Both the position numbers and the translations under genes were made by a program. The notes beneath the pieces were generated by a model. The model was not told the origin of the DNA, did no database searches, and worked only from the letters and a program-made list of their open reading frames with translations. This document shows, in pieces, positions 11,818-22,324 of a stretch of 64,000 bases of DNA. The stretch is taken from NCBI GenBank assembly GCA_022457155.1, contig JAJGOT010000137.1, positions 554,501 through 618,500 on the forward strand. Direction: 5' to 3'. The stretch is from Cladopsammia gracilis (Eukaryota; Cnidaria; Anthozoa; Scleractinia; Dendrophylliidae). How positions within the stretch are numbered: the stretch's first letter is position 1; every line of letters begins with the position of its first letter.

Positions 11818-11849
11818 GTTGCACGTTTCAACCCACTTATGGGTTTCTG
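11818..11849 (-). repeat. Right terminal inverted repeat of the P-like element
   Basis: This is the exact reverse complement of 2030-2061 over 32 bases. The transposase 5' region begins a few hundred bases inside it. Confidence 0.85.
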
Positions 11850-12059
11850 ATACCACATTTAATTGTTATTCTAGGGATTATTTAATTCATGGGATCCAAA
11901 TTCTGCAAATTAGAATCTCTAGCAATTCATTTACACTAATTTCATTTTAATTTCGAATTATCTTCGTTACTTTTTTAACACTAAAGTATTGTGAAATCAG
12001 TATAAATGAATTTATAAGGGTTATAATTTGCATAATTTCACCCCCAAATTAATTAGCAC

Positions 12060-12180
12060 TAGAATGTCCGCGTTTTGTAAATTTTGAGGGCAGATTTTTC
12101 AGCCTGGTGATACAATACTCTACAACGTCTTCTTCATTTTCTGCTGTGCCGAACAGTCGGGTTACTTCGTTTACTAAAAG
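12060..12180 (-). pseudogene. Fragment of the integrase-like gene first exon
   Basis: Minus-strand translation gives RLFGTAENEEDVVEYCITR, then LKNLPSK. This matches the block at 13988-14160 (RLLGAVENQEDVVDYCITR) and the one at about 16840-16960. It is truncated on both sides. Confidence 0.6.
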
Positions 12181-12469
12181 CTACTAAACCCAGAGCTCTT
12201 CCAAAAAAACTGCCTAGACCACTGGGCTGTACTCTTCCATGAAACTGACGAGGGGGAGCTTCAGAACTACATGAACTTAAAATCAAAGTTGTGACCAAAA
12301 TTAAAAGAACACGTTTTAAGTAAGCTATTCCGTTGATTGTAAACTGCTGGGGTCGTAGAATACAAGGTTTATATTTCACAAACCGACATTGAGAACGCGT
12401 TGAGTAATTTCAACAGTCAGACATTTAAAATAACAAAGATAATGCGACATTTGCGAGATCTTATCGTAG

Positions 12470-12760
12470 TGAAATCATGACGTCATGATATCACGCCGGA
12501 AATCATGATCTTATCGTAGTGATATCATGACGTCATGATATCACGCCGGATATCATGATATCATGTTATCATGATATCATGATATTACGCAGATATCATG
12601 ATATCAAGCGTGATATCATGATATCAAGCGTGATATCATGATATCTACTTTTGACCGCGATGGCCCGCCATAGGCTATGGCGGGCCATCGCGGTCAAAAG
12701 TAGATATCATGATATCACTGCTTGATATCATGATATCGTAATGATATCAAGATATCAAAA
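12470..12760. repeat. Palindromic ATGATATC satellite with a long perfect hairpin
   Basis: Dense repeats of TATCATGATATC are present. A unit containing TGACGTCATGATATCACGCC occurs twice in tandem (about 12473-12550). At 12631-12673 and 12675-12717, two 43-base arms are perfect complements around a single G at 12674; similarity continues outward for about 20 more bases with one gap. The core carries TTTTGACCGCGATGGCCCGC and its complement. Confidence 0.85.
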
Positions 12761-13124
12761 ATACTTACCTTTAGAATGGTACGTTTAGAATGATATCGAG
12801 ATATCGATCTCTCCCGGAGATACGATTAGAATATCCTGTCAACTATTAGAATATCACGTTAATCAGTTTCCAAAGCATTTAGCAAATGTTCAAATGTCTG
12901 GCCGTGTCGAATTGCAGGCATCTTTTCTTCACGCTATACTGACGTTTTTCTTGTTCAGAATTACTCGAAAGTTAGTTGGCCGATATTTTTACAAAAAGAT
13001 AATGCTTCGCTGTGAAAGTCTTTTTGTTATTTTTGTTACAACTGTACTGTTTAGTTCTAACATTTTTTAGTTTTAACATTTCTGGAAACCTCACATCAAC
13101 TTAATAACAAATAAAATATCAAAA
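12761..13124. other. Spacer without recognisable gene
   Basis: It holds tail copies of the GATATC satellite, then unique AT-rich sequence. Nothing else was identified. Confidence 0.4.
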
Positions 13125-13985
13125 AATGTTGGAATCATGTTTAAAGTAGGGCAATTTCTATCTAAAGAGACAATCAAAACTTTGTACTACTCTCTTGTTT
13201 ACCCATACATCCACTATTGTAATATTATTTGGGCCAACAATTTTCCCACAAGATTGTCTAGAATTGTGACACTTCAGAAAAGAGCAGTTAGGACCATAGC
13301 CAAAATTAAGTATAGAGACAGTACAGTTAATGCCTTCAAAGAGCTAAAAATATTAAAAGTTAGGGAAATAACTGAGCTAGAAATCTCTCTTTTTATGTTT
13401 AAATTCTATAATAATCAGCTTCCAAAAAATATGACATATCTTTTCTCTACTAATTCCCATAATACATAGTTATGATACACGACATGCAAATGACTGTCAT
13501 CTTCCACGAAAGTCTTCCAGACTTGGTCAATACTCACTAGCCTATCAAGGTCCAAAAATATGGAACACCATTGATGATAAGACACGAAAAATCAAAACAT
13601 TACATTTATTTAAGAAAAAAATGAAAAAATATATTCTTGACAAATCAGCAGTTGCAAATGTTTCCCTCTAATTAAGTACAATGTTTTATTTTATTGCTTC
13701 GTTAATTATTTTTTTTAAATCTTGACTAGTAATATTACCAGATATGTAAATATGAATATTGTCAACAATTCTATTTCTCGTCATTAAAACTATTTTTAGT
13801 TTAAAAAAATTACATATCTAGCTAAGTTGCACTTGACCTAAATGTAAAGGGATCTATAACTTCAAGCATTTTTTTGCTTTTCTATAGACTCCCTCATCAC
13901 TATTATTTATCTTGTATTGTATAGTTACCATGAACTACAATGTATTAGTGATGGAAGCAATAAATTGAAATTGAAAAATTGAAAT
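13125..13985 (+). pseudogene. 5'-truncated LINE, reverse transcriptase C-terminus and tail
   Basis: The reading frame at 13137-13469 gives TLYYSLVYPYIHYCNIIWAN, then LQKRAVRTIAKIKYRD and LFMFKFYNNQLP. This is the classic C-terminal region of a non-LTR retrotransposon polymerase. After a frameshift near 13470 it continues as YDTRHANDCHLPRKSSR ... GPKIWNTI and ends at a stop near 13671. About 300 bases of untranslated sequence follow. The 3' end is a short tandem tail of AAATTGAAATTG type at about 13960-13985, as in CR1/L2-type LINEs. It is 5' truncated and frameshifted, so inactive. Confidence 0.85.
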
Positions 13986-13987
13986 TG

Positions 13988-16835
13988 GATAGTTTTTTCG
14001 AAAGAGCTCGTGGTTTGGTTCACGAAATAGTTAGACTACTGGGTGCGGTAGAAAACCAAGAAGATGTTGTGGACTACTGTATCACTCGGCTGGAAAATCT
14101 TCTATCAAACTATGTAAACCTTTGTGGGGTAATTGATGGTGAATTAAATGAGACCTCATATAACAATGAGGGTCTAAAATAGGGTTTCCCAATCCCGCTT
14201 CCCGCCACGGTTTTTTCTTTCATCCCGCCATCCCGCTTGCTTCGAACATATCATCCCGATCCCGCTTCCAAAATACATTTTTTGCAAGACAAGTCGCAGT
14301 TTTTTTCCGGACGAGACGCGATTTCCGTGGGCTAATGCATTACGACCTCGGTGTTTGTTTGCGGTAAACAGCAGCAGTCAGTTTAGTTTGGTAAATTTGT
14401 CCGTTTTTGAATAAGTGTTGAGGAGCCAAATGAAAGTTCTTTATCGGAGAACAGCGCGTGGACCATGACGAAGGCCCTCCATCACACCAAACTTCAAAAT
14501 TTCAAATGCCAACTACATAGGGGTTACACACGGAATCTGATAGAGAAGGTTGTATGGAATATGCGGGGTGCGGAGTGAGGAGTGAGTGCGGAGTGTGAAA
14601 AACGCGGAGTATGCCGAAAAATGAGGAGTGGGGAAAATGTGAAATACGTATTTTTGTGGAAAAACATAAAATATGAGGTAAAACTAAACTCATTTTTTTT
14701 CTGCAAGGCAACTTTTGCAAGTTTTGAAATTCACAATCTCTATATAAATAAATAGGAATTTCAGTGGAATCCAGAGGTGGAATTTCAGTGTTGCGTGTTA
14801 TCTCAAAAGAGTTGGTATTCAGGCGCGTACCTGCCTTTAAGCAAATAAGCACGGGCTTACAGGCCGTTCAGACGGTATCATAACTTTTTTAAAAATGCTG
14901 TATTAGAACGAGTCACAAAGCAGCTCAGCTGCTCGACTAAGCTGTGATCCAATTCAACTGTAGACTTAGTGTAGACTTGTTGAAAGGCGTATTTACAAGA
15001 GTATTCAGTACTCGCGATCACAACTCGCTCTACGGCCGGAGGCTGGACGTAACGTCCCGTCGTTTGACATGTAAGGTCGGGTACTTTCACACGAAATAAT
15101 TATCAGTTTTCTTAAGTATAAATAAATCAGATGGTTTTGTATTTGTTTATCAAAGATAGAGTTGAGCCTTATGATTCCACTGGAATCTACTGAAGACGGA
15201 CACCTGCAGACTGATGATTATCATAATTGCCAATTCAAATATTTAGTTTTTTGTTAGCTCTAATGCGTTAAAAGACCTTCCCGGTTTAACCACTTCCAGT
15301 CCAGGGAACGCATGAAATGGTCATCAGTCATACTGTCCAATTTCTCTCCTAAAAGTTTGTGCCTTCGGCACTCACAACCATCAAGGCTTACAATCAGAAA
15401 AAGCCTAGGAACGCCCCTGGACGTAAATCTGTGGGGAATGATTGACGTCACTAAAACTTTTCGGGTCGGGGACGAGTAGTTAACTTCTCAAGTGGTGCTG
15501 GTAAGTTAAGAAAAATGGAATGAAACTCAGTTACCCGCCGCGTTTGTGTGGATGACTTGTGGTGTGTCAGTTTTTCTGCAAGGTTTGCCTTTCTTAGTGA
15601 CGTTTTGTTTGTTGCGTCCATTCCTCGGCCCTTGAATGCAAAAACCCAGATACTATCATCCATATATGGCGGCAAGAATCATTTAGAGTTGACGCGAATT
15701 CAAGTTCGATTATAGCGGCAGAAGATGACGAGAATGAAAAAAAATAGCGGTCGAACGAGAGCAGTCGCAAATGTTTGAACTTTAGTGCTTATCGCTTAAG
15801 GCTGACCTCTCGTCCCTCTAGCATGTAAACTGAAATATAGCTGAAAATTGTTCAGAGTTGTAAGCGTACTTGTGTCTGCTTTTTGGCATGGCAGGGGGGT
15901 ACCTGCCTGTAGGCCAAGTAAGCACCGGTTTACAAGTTTTTTTTAAATTTATCAGCCACAAAATGACAACGCGATGTCTTTCCGTATATTATGCTACATT
16001 AACCTTTTCTTTTTTTCAACTTGTGCCCCCTGGCTTACTGGTAAAAAATGGCCAGGAACGCCCCTGATCAGGACTTCTGAAATGTTTTCAAGGGAAAGAC
16101 AGGATAGAAAAACGCCGGTTTAAAAACTTACCTACAGATGTATGTAAACATCCAGACTTGTCTTTCTTCACGGAATCGTGACATATCCGGCGAGTGCATT
16201 GTCATCATCCATCCCGTTTCCCACCCGGAAAAATCAAGAATTCCCGTGTCCCGCCAGGAAAATGACGAACTTCCCGCTTCCCAACTACCTCTAACCATCC
16301 CGCATCCCGCCTTCAAATTTTCTTTCATCCCGCATCCCGGCATCGAAAAAAGACTTATCCCGCATCCCGCCAACCCTATGTTAGGCCCTCAACAATGTCA
16401 TCGATGCAGCACAAACGTATCTTTTATTATTGCGTTCACGTATAGTAAATCTAGTGGAAGAAAGTCGAGATAGCTCAGCGTATAACGTCCCTGTTCACTG
16501 TCCTACGGTTGGAAGACCACGATATGCAATTACATATGACCAGCTGCTGTTTCTCGTTTGTGCGAATTTTAATACGCGCAGGATTGCAGATTGCCTTGGC
16601 ATGAGTCAATCTACAGTCCGATGTAGGTTGCGTGACAACAAAAAATGGCTTTAGATCAAACTTATTCCGCGATTTCTGATGCGATTTGGATAATCTCATT
16701 CAAAATATTCGATCGCAATTTCCAAGGATAGGGTGTCGACAAATGCGAGCAATGCTCGAGACCGATCGCGGATTGAGGATACAACGCTTCAGAATGCGGA
16801 TGGCTATGAGAAGGGTTGATCCCGCTGGTGCCTAT
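13988..16835 (+). pseudogene. Integrase-like gene interrupted by a transposon
   Basis: The first part (13988-14167) encodes RARGLVHEIVRLLGAVENQ and VVDYCITRLENLLSNYVNL, ending in YNN. The second part (16391-16651) continues in the same frame: VIDAAQTYLLLLRSRIVNLV, GRPRYAITYDQLLFLV, then a helix-turn-helix-like IADCLGMSQSTVRCRL. These are hallmarks of an integrase-core protein family seen in cnidarian and fish genomes. The 2223-base element at 14168-16390 sits between the parts with a 6-bp duplication; discounting it and one duplicate, the frame is uninterrupted. A second lesion follows: a stop at 16652 and a frame change near 16685, after which another frame reads DNLIQNIRSQFPRIGCRQMR and AMRRVDPAG. 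The catalytic core is missing: from about 16840 the DNA turns into an inverted copy of the first exon. The gene was therefore dead from more than one cause. Confidence 0.75.
14168..16390 (+). mobile_element. GAGGGTC-family transposon, copy 1 (2.2 kb)
   Basis: The left end GAGGGTCTAAAATAGGGTT and the right end AACCCTATGTTAGGCCCTC are inverted repeats, flanked by AACAAT on both sides (14162-14167 and 16391-16396). Subterminal regions are runs of CCCGCATCCCGCT-like units (14180-14270 and 16205-16375). Around 14548-14645 lies a microrepeat of GGAGTGCGGAGTGTGG type shared with copy 2. Minus-strand reading frames at 15260-15451 and 15451-15675 have no recognised domain. No transposase was identified, so it is probably non-autonomous. 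Confidence 0.85.
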
Positions 16836-16839
16836 ATAA

Positions 16840-16998
16840 TTCACCATCAATGACCCCAAAAAGGTCTACACAGTTTGATAGAAGATTTTCCAGCCGAGTG
16901 ATACAGTAGTCCACAACATCTAATTGGTTTTCTACCGCACCTACAATCTCGGACGGAATAAAAAGAGAAATAACACCTCCCCTCCGCCTTCCCCACAT
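16840..16998 (-). pseudogene. Inverted copy of the integrase-like first exon
   Basis: Minus-strand translation gives VGAVENQLDVVDYCITRLEN followed by LLSNCVDLFGVIDGEL, close to the 13988-14160 block. It directly abuts the truncated second part of the same gene, head to head. Confidence 0.65.
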
Positions 16999-17030
16999 TC
17001 AGTGATGGATTCGCGCGAAAACCAAAGCAC

Positions 17031-19260
17031 GCCTTTCAACTTTTACTCTCATTTACTGCTTCGCTAATTTCATTCATTCAACCGCCAAGTGACATGACCA
17101 CAGCGCCACAATTTTGGAGCCTTTCGGTCTTTTCGTGCGGGTCATGTGATATATGTCTTGACTCAAACTTTCCCTAATTAAAGGTTTTGTGTTCTCTGGG
17201 TGAGTCTTAATCTATAAAAGCGCTCACTGAGTAGAAAAATCCAACTTAAAAGTACAAATTTGGACGCCATTTGTTCAATTTCTCAAACGTGGCGTCCGCG
17301 CAGATACACGCGCGTGTCACGCGCGGTGGCGCAAATTTTTACTAAAAATAGCCCAAATAATATTGGACGGCAAAAAAGGTCTCCGTCCTCGATTATGGCT
17401 CCTGATTGATTGATTGCTGTCTTTGTTTATTCAAAAAAAGTATCGCGTGACATTTCCCAGATGAACGACGTCATCCAGCCGCACCTTTTAAAAGAATTCA
17501 CGTCCGCGTCTGTCTAATATAGCTTCTGTTTCCTCTTTCACATTTAGTGAGCTACAAATCTACCAACGTACACTAAATCGTTTTACATGTTTTCTTCTTA
17601 AAACATCTGCCCGAAGATACAGGTATGTTTATAGATTCTAAATAGTTAGATTTTTAAAACGTAAAGGACGAACTAACTCATAAGCAGCGTTTGTATAGAT
17701 GATCAATGTCGTATGTCGCAATCATTCCTTCGTCGAGTATGCATCTGATCTATGAAGTCCAGCCAATAGAGTAATATTGTGACTGCAGCACTCGCATATA
17801 TAGTCAGTTATGTTTCAAGGCTGTGATCGAATCAACATCTTACGACATTCAAAGTGTTGTGTTAGTCAGTTTGTTAAGTGCGTGTAGGCCGTGTAGGTGA
17901 GAAATGCATCCAAGATCTGCACTGAGATCAAGTTGCGACATCAATGATTTATAGATCATAATTTATCAGAGCGCGTCTTCACTCTGCTTTCTATATCTAC
18001 TTCGAGCTGTAACAGTCTTCAAAGAGTTATTAAATTCAATGTTTCGCTTTACACTTATTTATAACCAGCTTACTTACAGGCTGTCGGTATTTCATGACAT
18101 CAAGAGCCTCGAGAAGCTGCTGTCATACAATACGCTGTAGATAGGGAAGTTCTTGAGTATACATTCTTCGGTTGCATGATTTAACGGATGCATTAAAAAT
18201 GGTTAACTTTTGTTTTACACTCTTCATCTACATCTACAAATTTAATCTATAACAGTTTCCCATTACATTGATGTGGTCAGCTGAAGCTCACAGCATTTAC
18301 ATAGTAAATAGCAAGTAGAATTGGATTAATATTAACAATACACAATAAATCATCTAATATACTTTTGTTGCAACAAATTATTTCGTTTATTTGCAAAGTA
18401 AACCTTTTTTGACACCAATACTGCTCTGATGAGTCGAACAGTAAACTTATCGACTGTTTAACTTTATCGACTTAAACTCGTGATTTCAGCATAAACCAGA
18501 TAAACCTGATAAACACTTATGTAAGTGATATCATATCGACAGTCTTTTAATGAGTTATACTTTAATGAACTTGCAGTTTTATCTGACAACGGAGCCAGAG
18601 CGTCGATAAAAGTTCATTCCCTTTAATAAATTCACCCTGTCGTTGAAATGAAACACGGTAATAATAAAATAAAGTTTTTGAGAATTAACGAAAGCAAAAT
18701 AAAATCCAACTGCTCTAATTATATTTATTCTGTTAAATTAGCGTGACTTTTATGTTCGGCACCTCATTGCGGAACTGCCCAAAGCTGTAAATTTTAATTC
18801 TGTCAGAATTCGTTCACTTCAGTCGCCATCGGCCATCCGAGTTACGTTTGACATTTTTATGGAACAGGAACATTAACATTCTTCTGTTGCCTTACTATAC
18901 ACCCTTTTCGTTTTGTAAGTAGTTGATAAAATGCAATCTTAGTTCAATTTGGAGGCAGCGAGGCATTCGTGCGAGGCACAAGAAAACACGCGAGGCACAA
19001 ATACTCGTAAATCGTTATAAAAGGTGACAGGCCATAACACAAATCTCACTCGTCGCTATGAAGCATTTTGGCCCAGCTTTATAATAGGGTTACCCCAAGT
19101 ACGTTCCTCGCTGGCTCGCATATTGTATACAGTCTTGAGGATCAATGTTCTATATATCGCAATCATTCCTTCATTGTAAATGCATCTAATCTATGAAAAG
19201 ACAATTAAGTTAAGTCGTATTATTCTAAATAAAAATATTGTTTCTAATTCAAAACAAAAT
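17031..19260 (+). repeat. Segmental repeat unit A
   Basis: Colinear with 22337-24520 (unit B) and partly with 25247-27300 (unit C). From the 5' side it has a TATA-like box at 17213, a GC-rich patch (CACGCGCGTGTCACGCGC, about 17308), a conserved AAGATACAG/GTATGT splice-donor-like site at 17623, then over 1.5 kb of AT-rich sequence. No long reading frame is conserved among the three units, so any transcript would be non-coding or short. A further piece (about 19625-19775) matches 27825-27960 beyond unit C. Confidence 0.8.
17213..17219 (+). promoter_or_regulatory. TATA-like box of unit A
   Basis: TATAAAA in the context CTTAATCTATAAAAGCGC, kept at the same place in units B and C. It lies about 0.4 kb before the shared donor-like site. 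Confidence 0.4.
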
Positions 19261-20440
19261 TTAATATTTGTGGGAAACTTTACAAAGGTCAGCTAGTCTT
19301 CCTTTCTAAACAATTTGATTTTAATGTTTGACTGCATGCAGTTGACAAATTACAGAGCCCTGCATCTTGGCCACGTATTTGACAATGTTTTAATTGTGTA
19401 ATGCAAAACTGTGAAAGACAGAGTTGTTATAAATGGTATTAAAGCGCCCATCGCTGGAAATTAAAAAAAATACCAAATGCTCCTTGTATCATTTGTATCA
19501 TTTGTATCATTTTCAGCGTTATACAATAACACAAGAAGGAATGATCGAATTGAATATCTTATTTCAAAAGGTACCATAAGAGATATATATACTGACACAT
19601 GCAATTTACTTTCCTCGGGCCAAACAGCCCGTTTGAGGTGAAAAACAGATTTTGTGAGTTTATTTCATGTTGTTTCTTGCTTTGAAGTTCACAAGACAAT
19701 TTACTAAACTTTCAGATGTGTACTCAGTTTCTCAGCTAATAAGTAAATTGTAATTTTAAGGTTTGTTCAGATCGCATTGTAGCTGAAAGTGCTGCTAACT
19801 GTGGTCCCGGCCGAATGCCCATACATGTTCTATAAAATTTACCCGCTAAATACGGACACCTGTTAATAATATAAGGACAACCCCAGGACAACAGACAGTT
19901 TTCCCGTCCCTGAATTAACCCTTAAGCCCTAAGAGTGATCAACATTAAATTTCGCCTTGTAATATCAATGCCTTATCAATCAAAAAGGTCATGAGAATTA
20001 AGGACATGATCACACAAGATGAAGTTCCTTGATATCTAAACAATAATTTCTCCCCACTACTTCTATAGGAAATGTAACAGGGACAAGAAATGAGAATTTA
20101 AATTTTGATATTAGGGCTTAAGTTAAAACAATGTCATACAAAGTTAACCTCCTTAATTAATACGGTCGATTTGGCTAATTATAAGGGATAAAAATGTTCT
20201 CAAATGCGCCAAGCCAGCCTTAATTTCGTTATTTCCACGCAGCGAAAATTAAACCCGCCAAATTTTATCCAGAAAAAAGCGAAAAACTGATGTGAAGGTA
20301 CCGACTTGCTTGCTCTAAATATATTTAAAGCGGGTATACATATCATTACAAGAGATAATTACTTTTAATACCAGGTACCTTATTCTTGAAACTTATATTA
20401 AAACGACCACAAACCAAATCTTGCTGTTTTTAAGTACTTA
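19261..20440. other. Unique-looking spacer
   Basis: No exon is supported. It contains the 19625-19775 block also present at 27825-27960, and a triple ATTTGTATC microrepeat near 19485. Confidence 0.4.
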
Positions 20441-20445
20441 GAATA

Positions 20446-20785
20446 AAAACTATAATGAGGAAAAACAGAGAAGAAAAAATATACAACTAGAGAATGAGGT
20501 TTCCCGATATTTTGGACAGTCAAGCTGTCCTTCTTCAGGGGATTTAATGGAGATACGTAGAATCGTTACAATATTTTATATAGTAAACAAATTGTTTACA
20601 CATTTTTATATAGTAAACAAATTGTTTACACATTGTTTGTTGTTCACATATAAAATATTGTAACGACTTTCCGTATCTCCATTAAATCCCCTGAAGAAGG
20701 ACAGCTTGACTGTCCGAAATATCGGGAAACCTCATTCTCTAGTTGTATATTTTTCTTCGCTGTTTTTCCTCATTATAGTTTTTTT
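20446..20785. repeat. Fold-back element with about 135-bp arms
   Basis: The arms 20446-20581 and 20651-20785 are near-complete complements. The centre holds two copies of TATAGTAAACAAATTGTTTA. Each arm has the motif CTGAAGAAGGACAGCTTGAC or its complement. Confidence 0.8.
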
Positions 20786-20999
20786 ACCTTATTCTTCTCA
20801 GTTTTATTAACTAATCAGTGAAACTGCAAATACTGTGTACGATCTATTGCGTAACATAGGATCAGTACTAAGGACCGATCAAACAATGTAAAAAAGGCAC
20901 TACGGTTGGCCAGACCTGACCTGATCAGCGCTCAAAACTAGAAAGCAGACGCAGACAGCTGTATCAGGCTCGTTGGCCTTCGTCAGTGCGCCGTAGCTG

Positions 21000-21330
21000 A
21001 AACATAATGAGAGTCGAATGACACTTCGCCTATCTCATATATGTAGCTAATCATTCTAGAAAGAGCTGAAAGGAAAAATTGCACAACGGTCACGCCACAA
21101 ACAATTGTGGCATTTGGCCAAAGAGCAACTTTACCTAAACTGATACATGTCAGTGCCGTAGCTGAAACATAAGGAGAGTCGAATGACACTTCACCTGTCT
21201 CATATATGTAGCTAATCATTCTAGAAAGAGCTGAAAGGAAAAATTGCGCAACGTTCACGCCACAAACAATTGTGGCATTTGGCCAAAGAGCAACTTTACC
21301 TAAACTGATACATGTCTTTCTGGAATGATT
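21000..21330 (-). repeat. 162-bp tandem repeat, in-frame on minus strand
   Basis: Two full copies plus a partial third. On the minus strand each copy translates to a 54-residue unit containing CISLGKVALWPNATIVCGV and SRMISYIYE. The multiple of three keeps the frame open over 129 codons, but no start context or gene is evident. Confidence 0.7.
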
Positions 21331-21493
21331 AGCTACATACATGAGATAGGTGAAGTGTGATTCGACTCTCATTATGTTTCAGCTACGGCGGGCTGACGAC
21401 GGCCAACAAGCCTGAAACATTTGTCTGCGTCTGCTTTCTAGTATTAAGCGCTGATCATGTCGGGTCTGGCCAACCGTAGTGCCATTTCGAATA

Positions 21494-22012
21494 GAGCGTT
21501 TTCACTGACGTCATATCAAAATTCAGAAGCCGTTTTCGATTCCAAAATGTTTATGGAATTGTAGAAAGTGTAAAACTACACATCTGGGCCAAATTTTGAA
21601 GCGCAAGAGCATTTAGTTCAAGAGTTACAGGCGAACGAGTGTTAGACATTTTTGGTGTACCACTTTGGTACACCGACATGGCGGCCAAAAATTCAAAGCC
21701 TTAATTACAACAAAAATCTCATCACAAAAGATTGTATGTATTCACTATAAGTGCCATTAAATCGCCTCATAAGCATCTATAATTCAAAAATAACTTTCAA
21801 CTGGTTCAATTTTGTTGATTTTCACGGCTTATTTGAAATAGCGTGACGGATTGCGTGATACATTTAAAACCTTTATAAATCGGAAGCAAAACATCGTTAA
21901 AACCTGAAACTTTTTGTGAAAGATTATAACATGTTAGAAACAGCTTTGTAGGATGTATACTTTAGATTTTTGAATTTTTATGACGTCATGTGAAAAAGCT
22001 CTATAGAATATG
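21494..22012 (-). repeat. Dispersed repeat copy 3 (inverted)
   Basis: The reverse complement matches the middle of 575-2029 and 42424-44354. The ends TAGAGCGTTTTCACTGACGT and ACGTCATGTGAAAAAGCTCT are inverted, suggesting this is a mobile unit in its own right. Confidence 0.65.
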
Positions 22013-22324
22013 CCTTTTTTTACATTGTTTGATCGGTCCAGAGTACTGATCCTATGTTACGCAATAGATCGTTCACGGTATTTGCAGTTTCGTTGATTTT
22101 TTATTAACTCATCTTTATTACAAATGAACACAATTCGACAAACATCAAGATTTTTATATAGAAAATATCGGTTTTGAGAGCTAGAAAAACAGATATTTAG
22201 TGATGGCATATATTATAGACTTTTTCAACCATCCAGCGTAACAAAATAGCTTTAACAGTTTAAGGCAGTTTACTAGATCCATTTTGCTTGAAATGACTGC
22301 AAGATTTAGCTGAAGATCGCAGCT

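Larger units (their letters stand above)
2030..11849. mobile_element. P-element-like transposon, 9.8 kb, two convergent genes
   Basis: Perfect 32-bp inverted repeats stand at 2030-2061 and 11818-11849. A second, looser block of inverted similarity lies just inside each (around 2085-2135 and 11755-11810), so the terminal repeats total about 100 bp. Between them lie a plus-strand single-exon ORF starting 177 bases inside the left end and a minus-strand P/THAP9-like transposase whose 5' end lies about 270-430 bases inside the right end. The P superfamily normally makes an 8-bp duplication; here the flanks GTAGAAAC (left) and ATACCACA (right) do not match, so one flank may be rearranged or the ends may extend further. 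Several smaller inverted-repeat elements are nested in the non-coding parts. Confidence 0.75.
20818..22097. mobile_element. Composite inverted-repeat element, 1.28 kb
   Basis: The outer inverted repeats are about 80 bp (20818-20898 and 22013-22097), sharing ACGATCTATTGCGTAACATA and ACCGATCAAACAATGTAAAA. Inside are a second inverted pair (20897-21010 and 21370-21484) sharing GGCACTACGGTTGGCCAGAC, a 162-bp tandem repeat, and an inverted copy of the 575-2029 repeat family. No target duplication could be assigned. Confidence 0.75.

Noticed and set aside
12134..12379. Minus-strand frame with a lipoprotein-like LILVTTLILSSCSS segment
   Set aside because: The DNA is eukaryotic, the frame overlaps a decayed integrase-like exon in another frame, and nothing around it supports a gene.
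14502..14852. Serine/histidine-rich frames near 14.5 and 38.6 kb
   Set aside because: Both are the same GGAGTGCGGAGTGTGG microrepeat of the GAGGGTC elements read in different frames.
20983..21372. 129-residue repetitive protein
   Set aside because: It stays open only because the tandem unit is a multiple of three; there is no start context, splice signal or family match.
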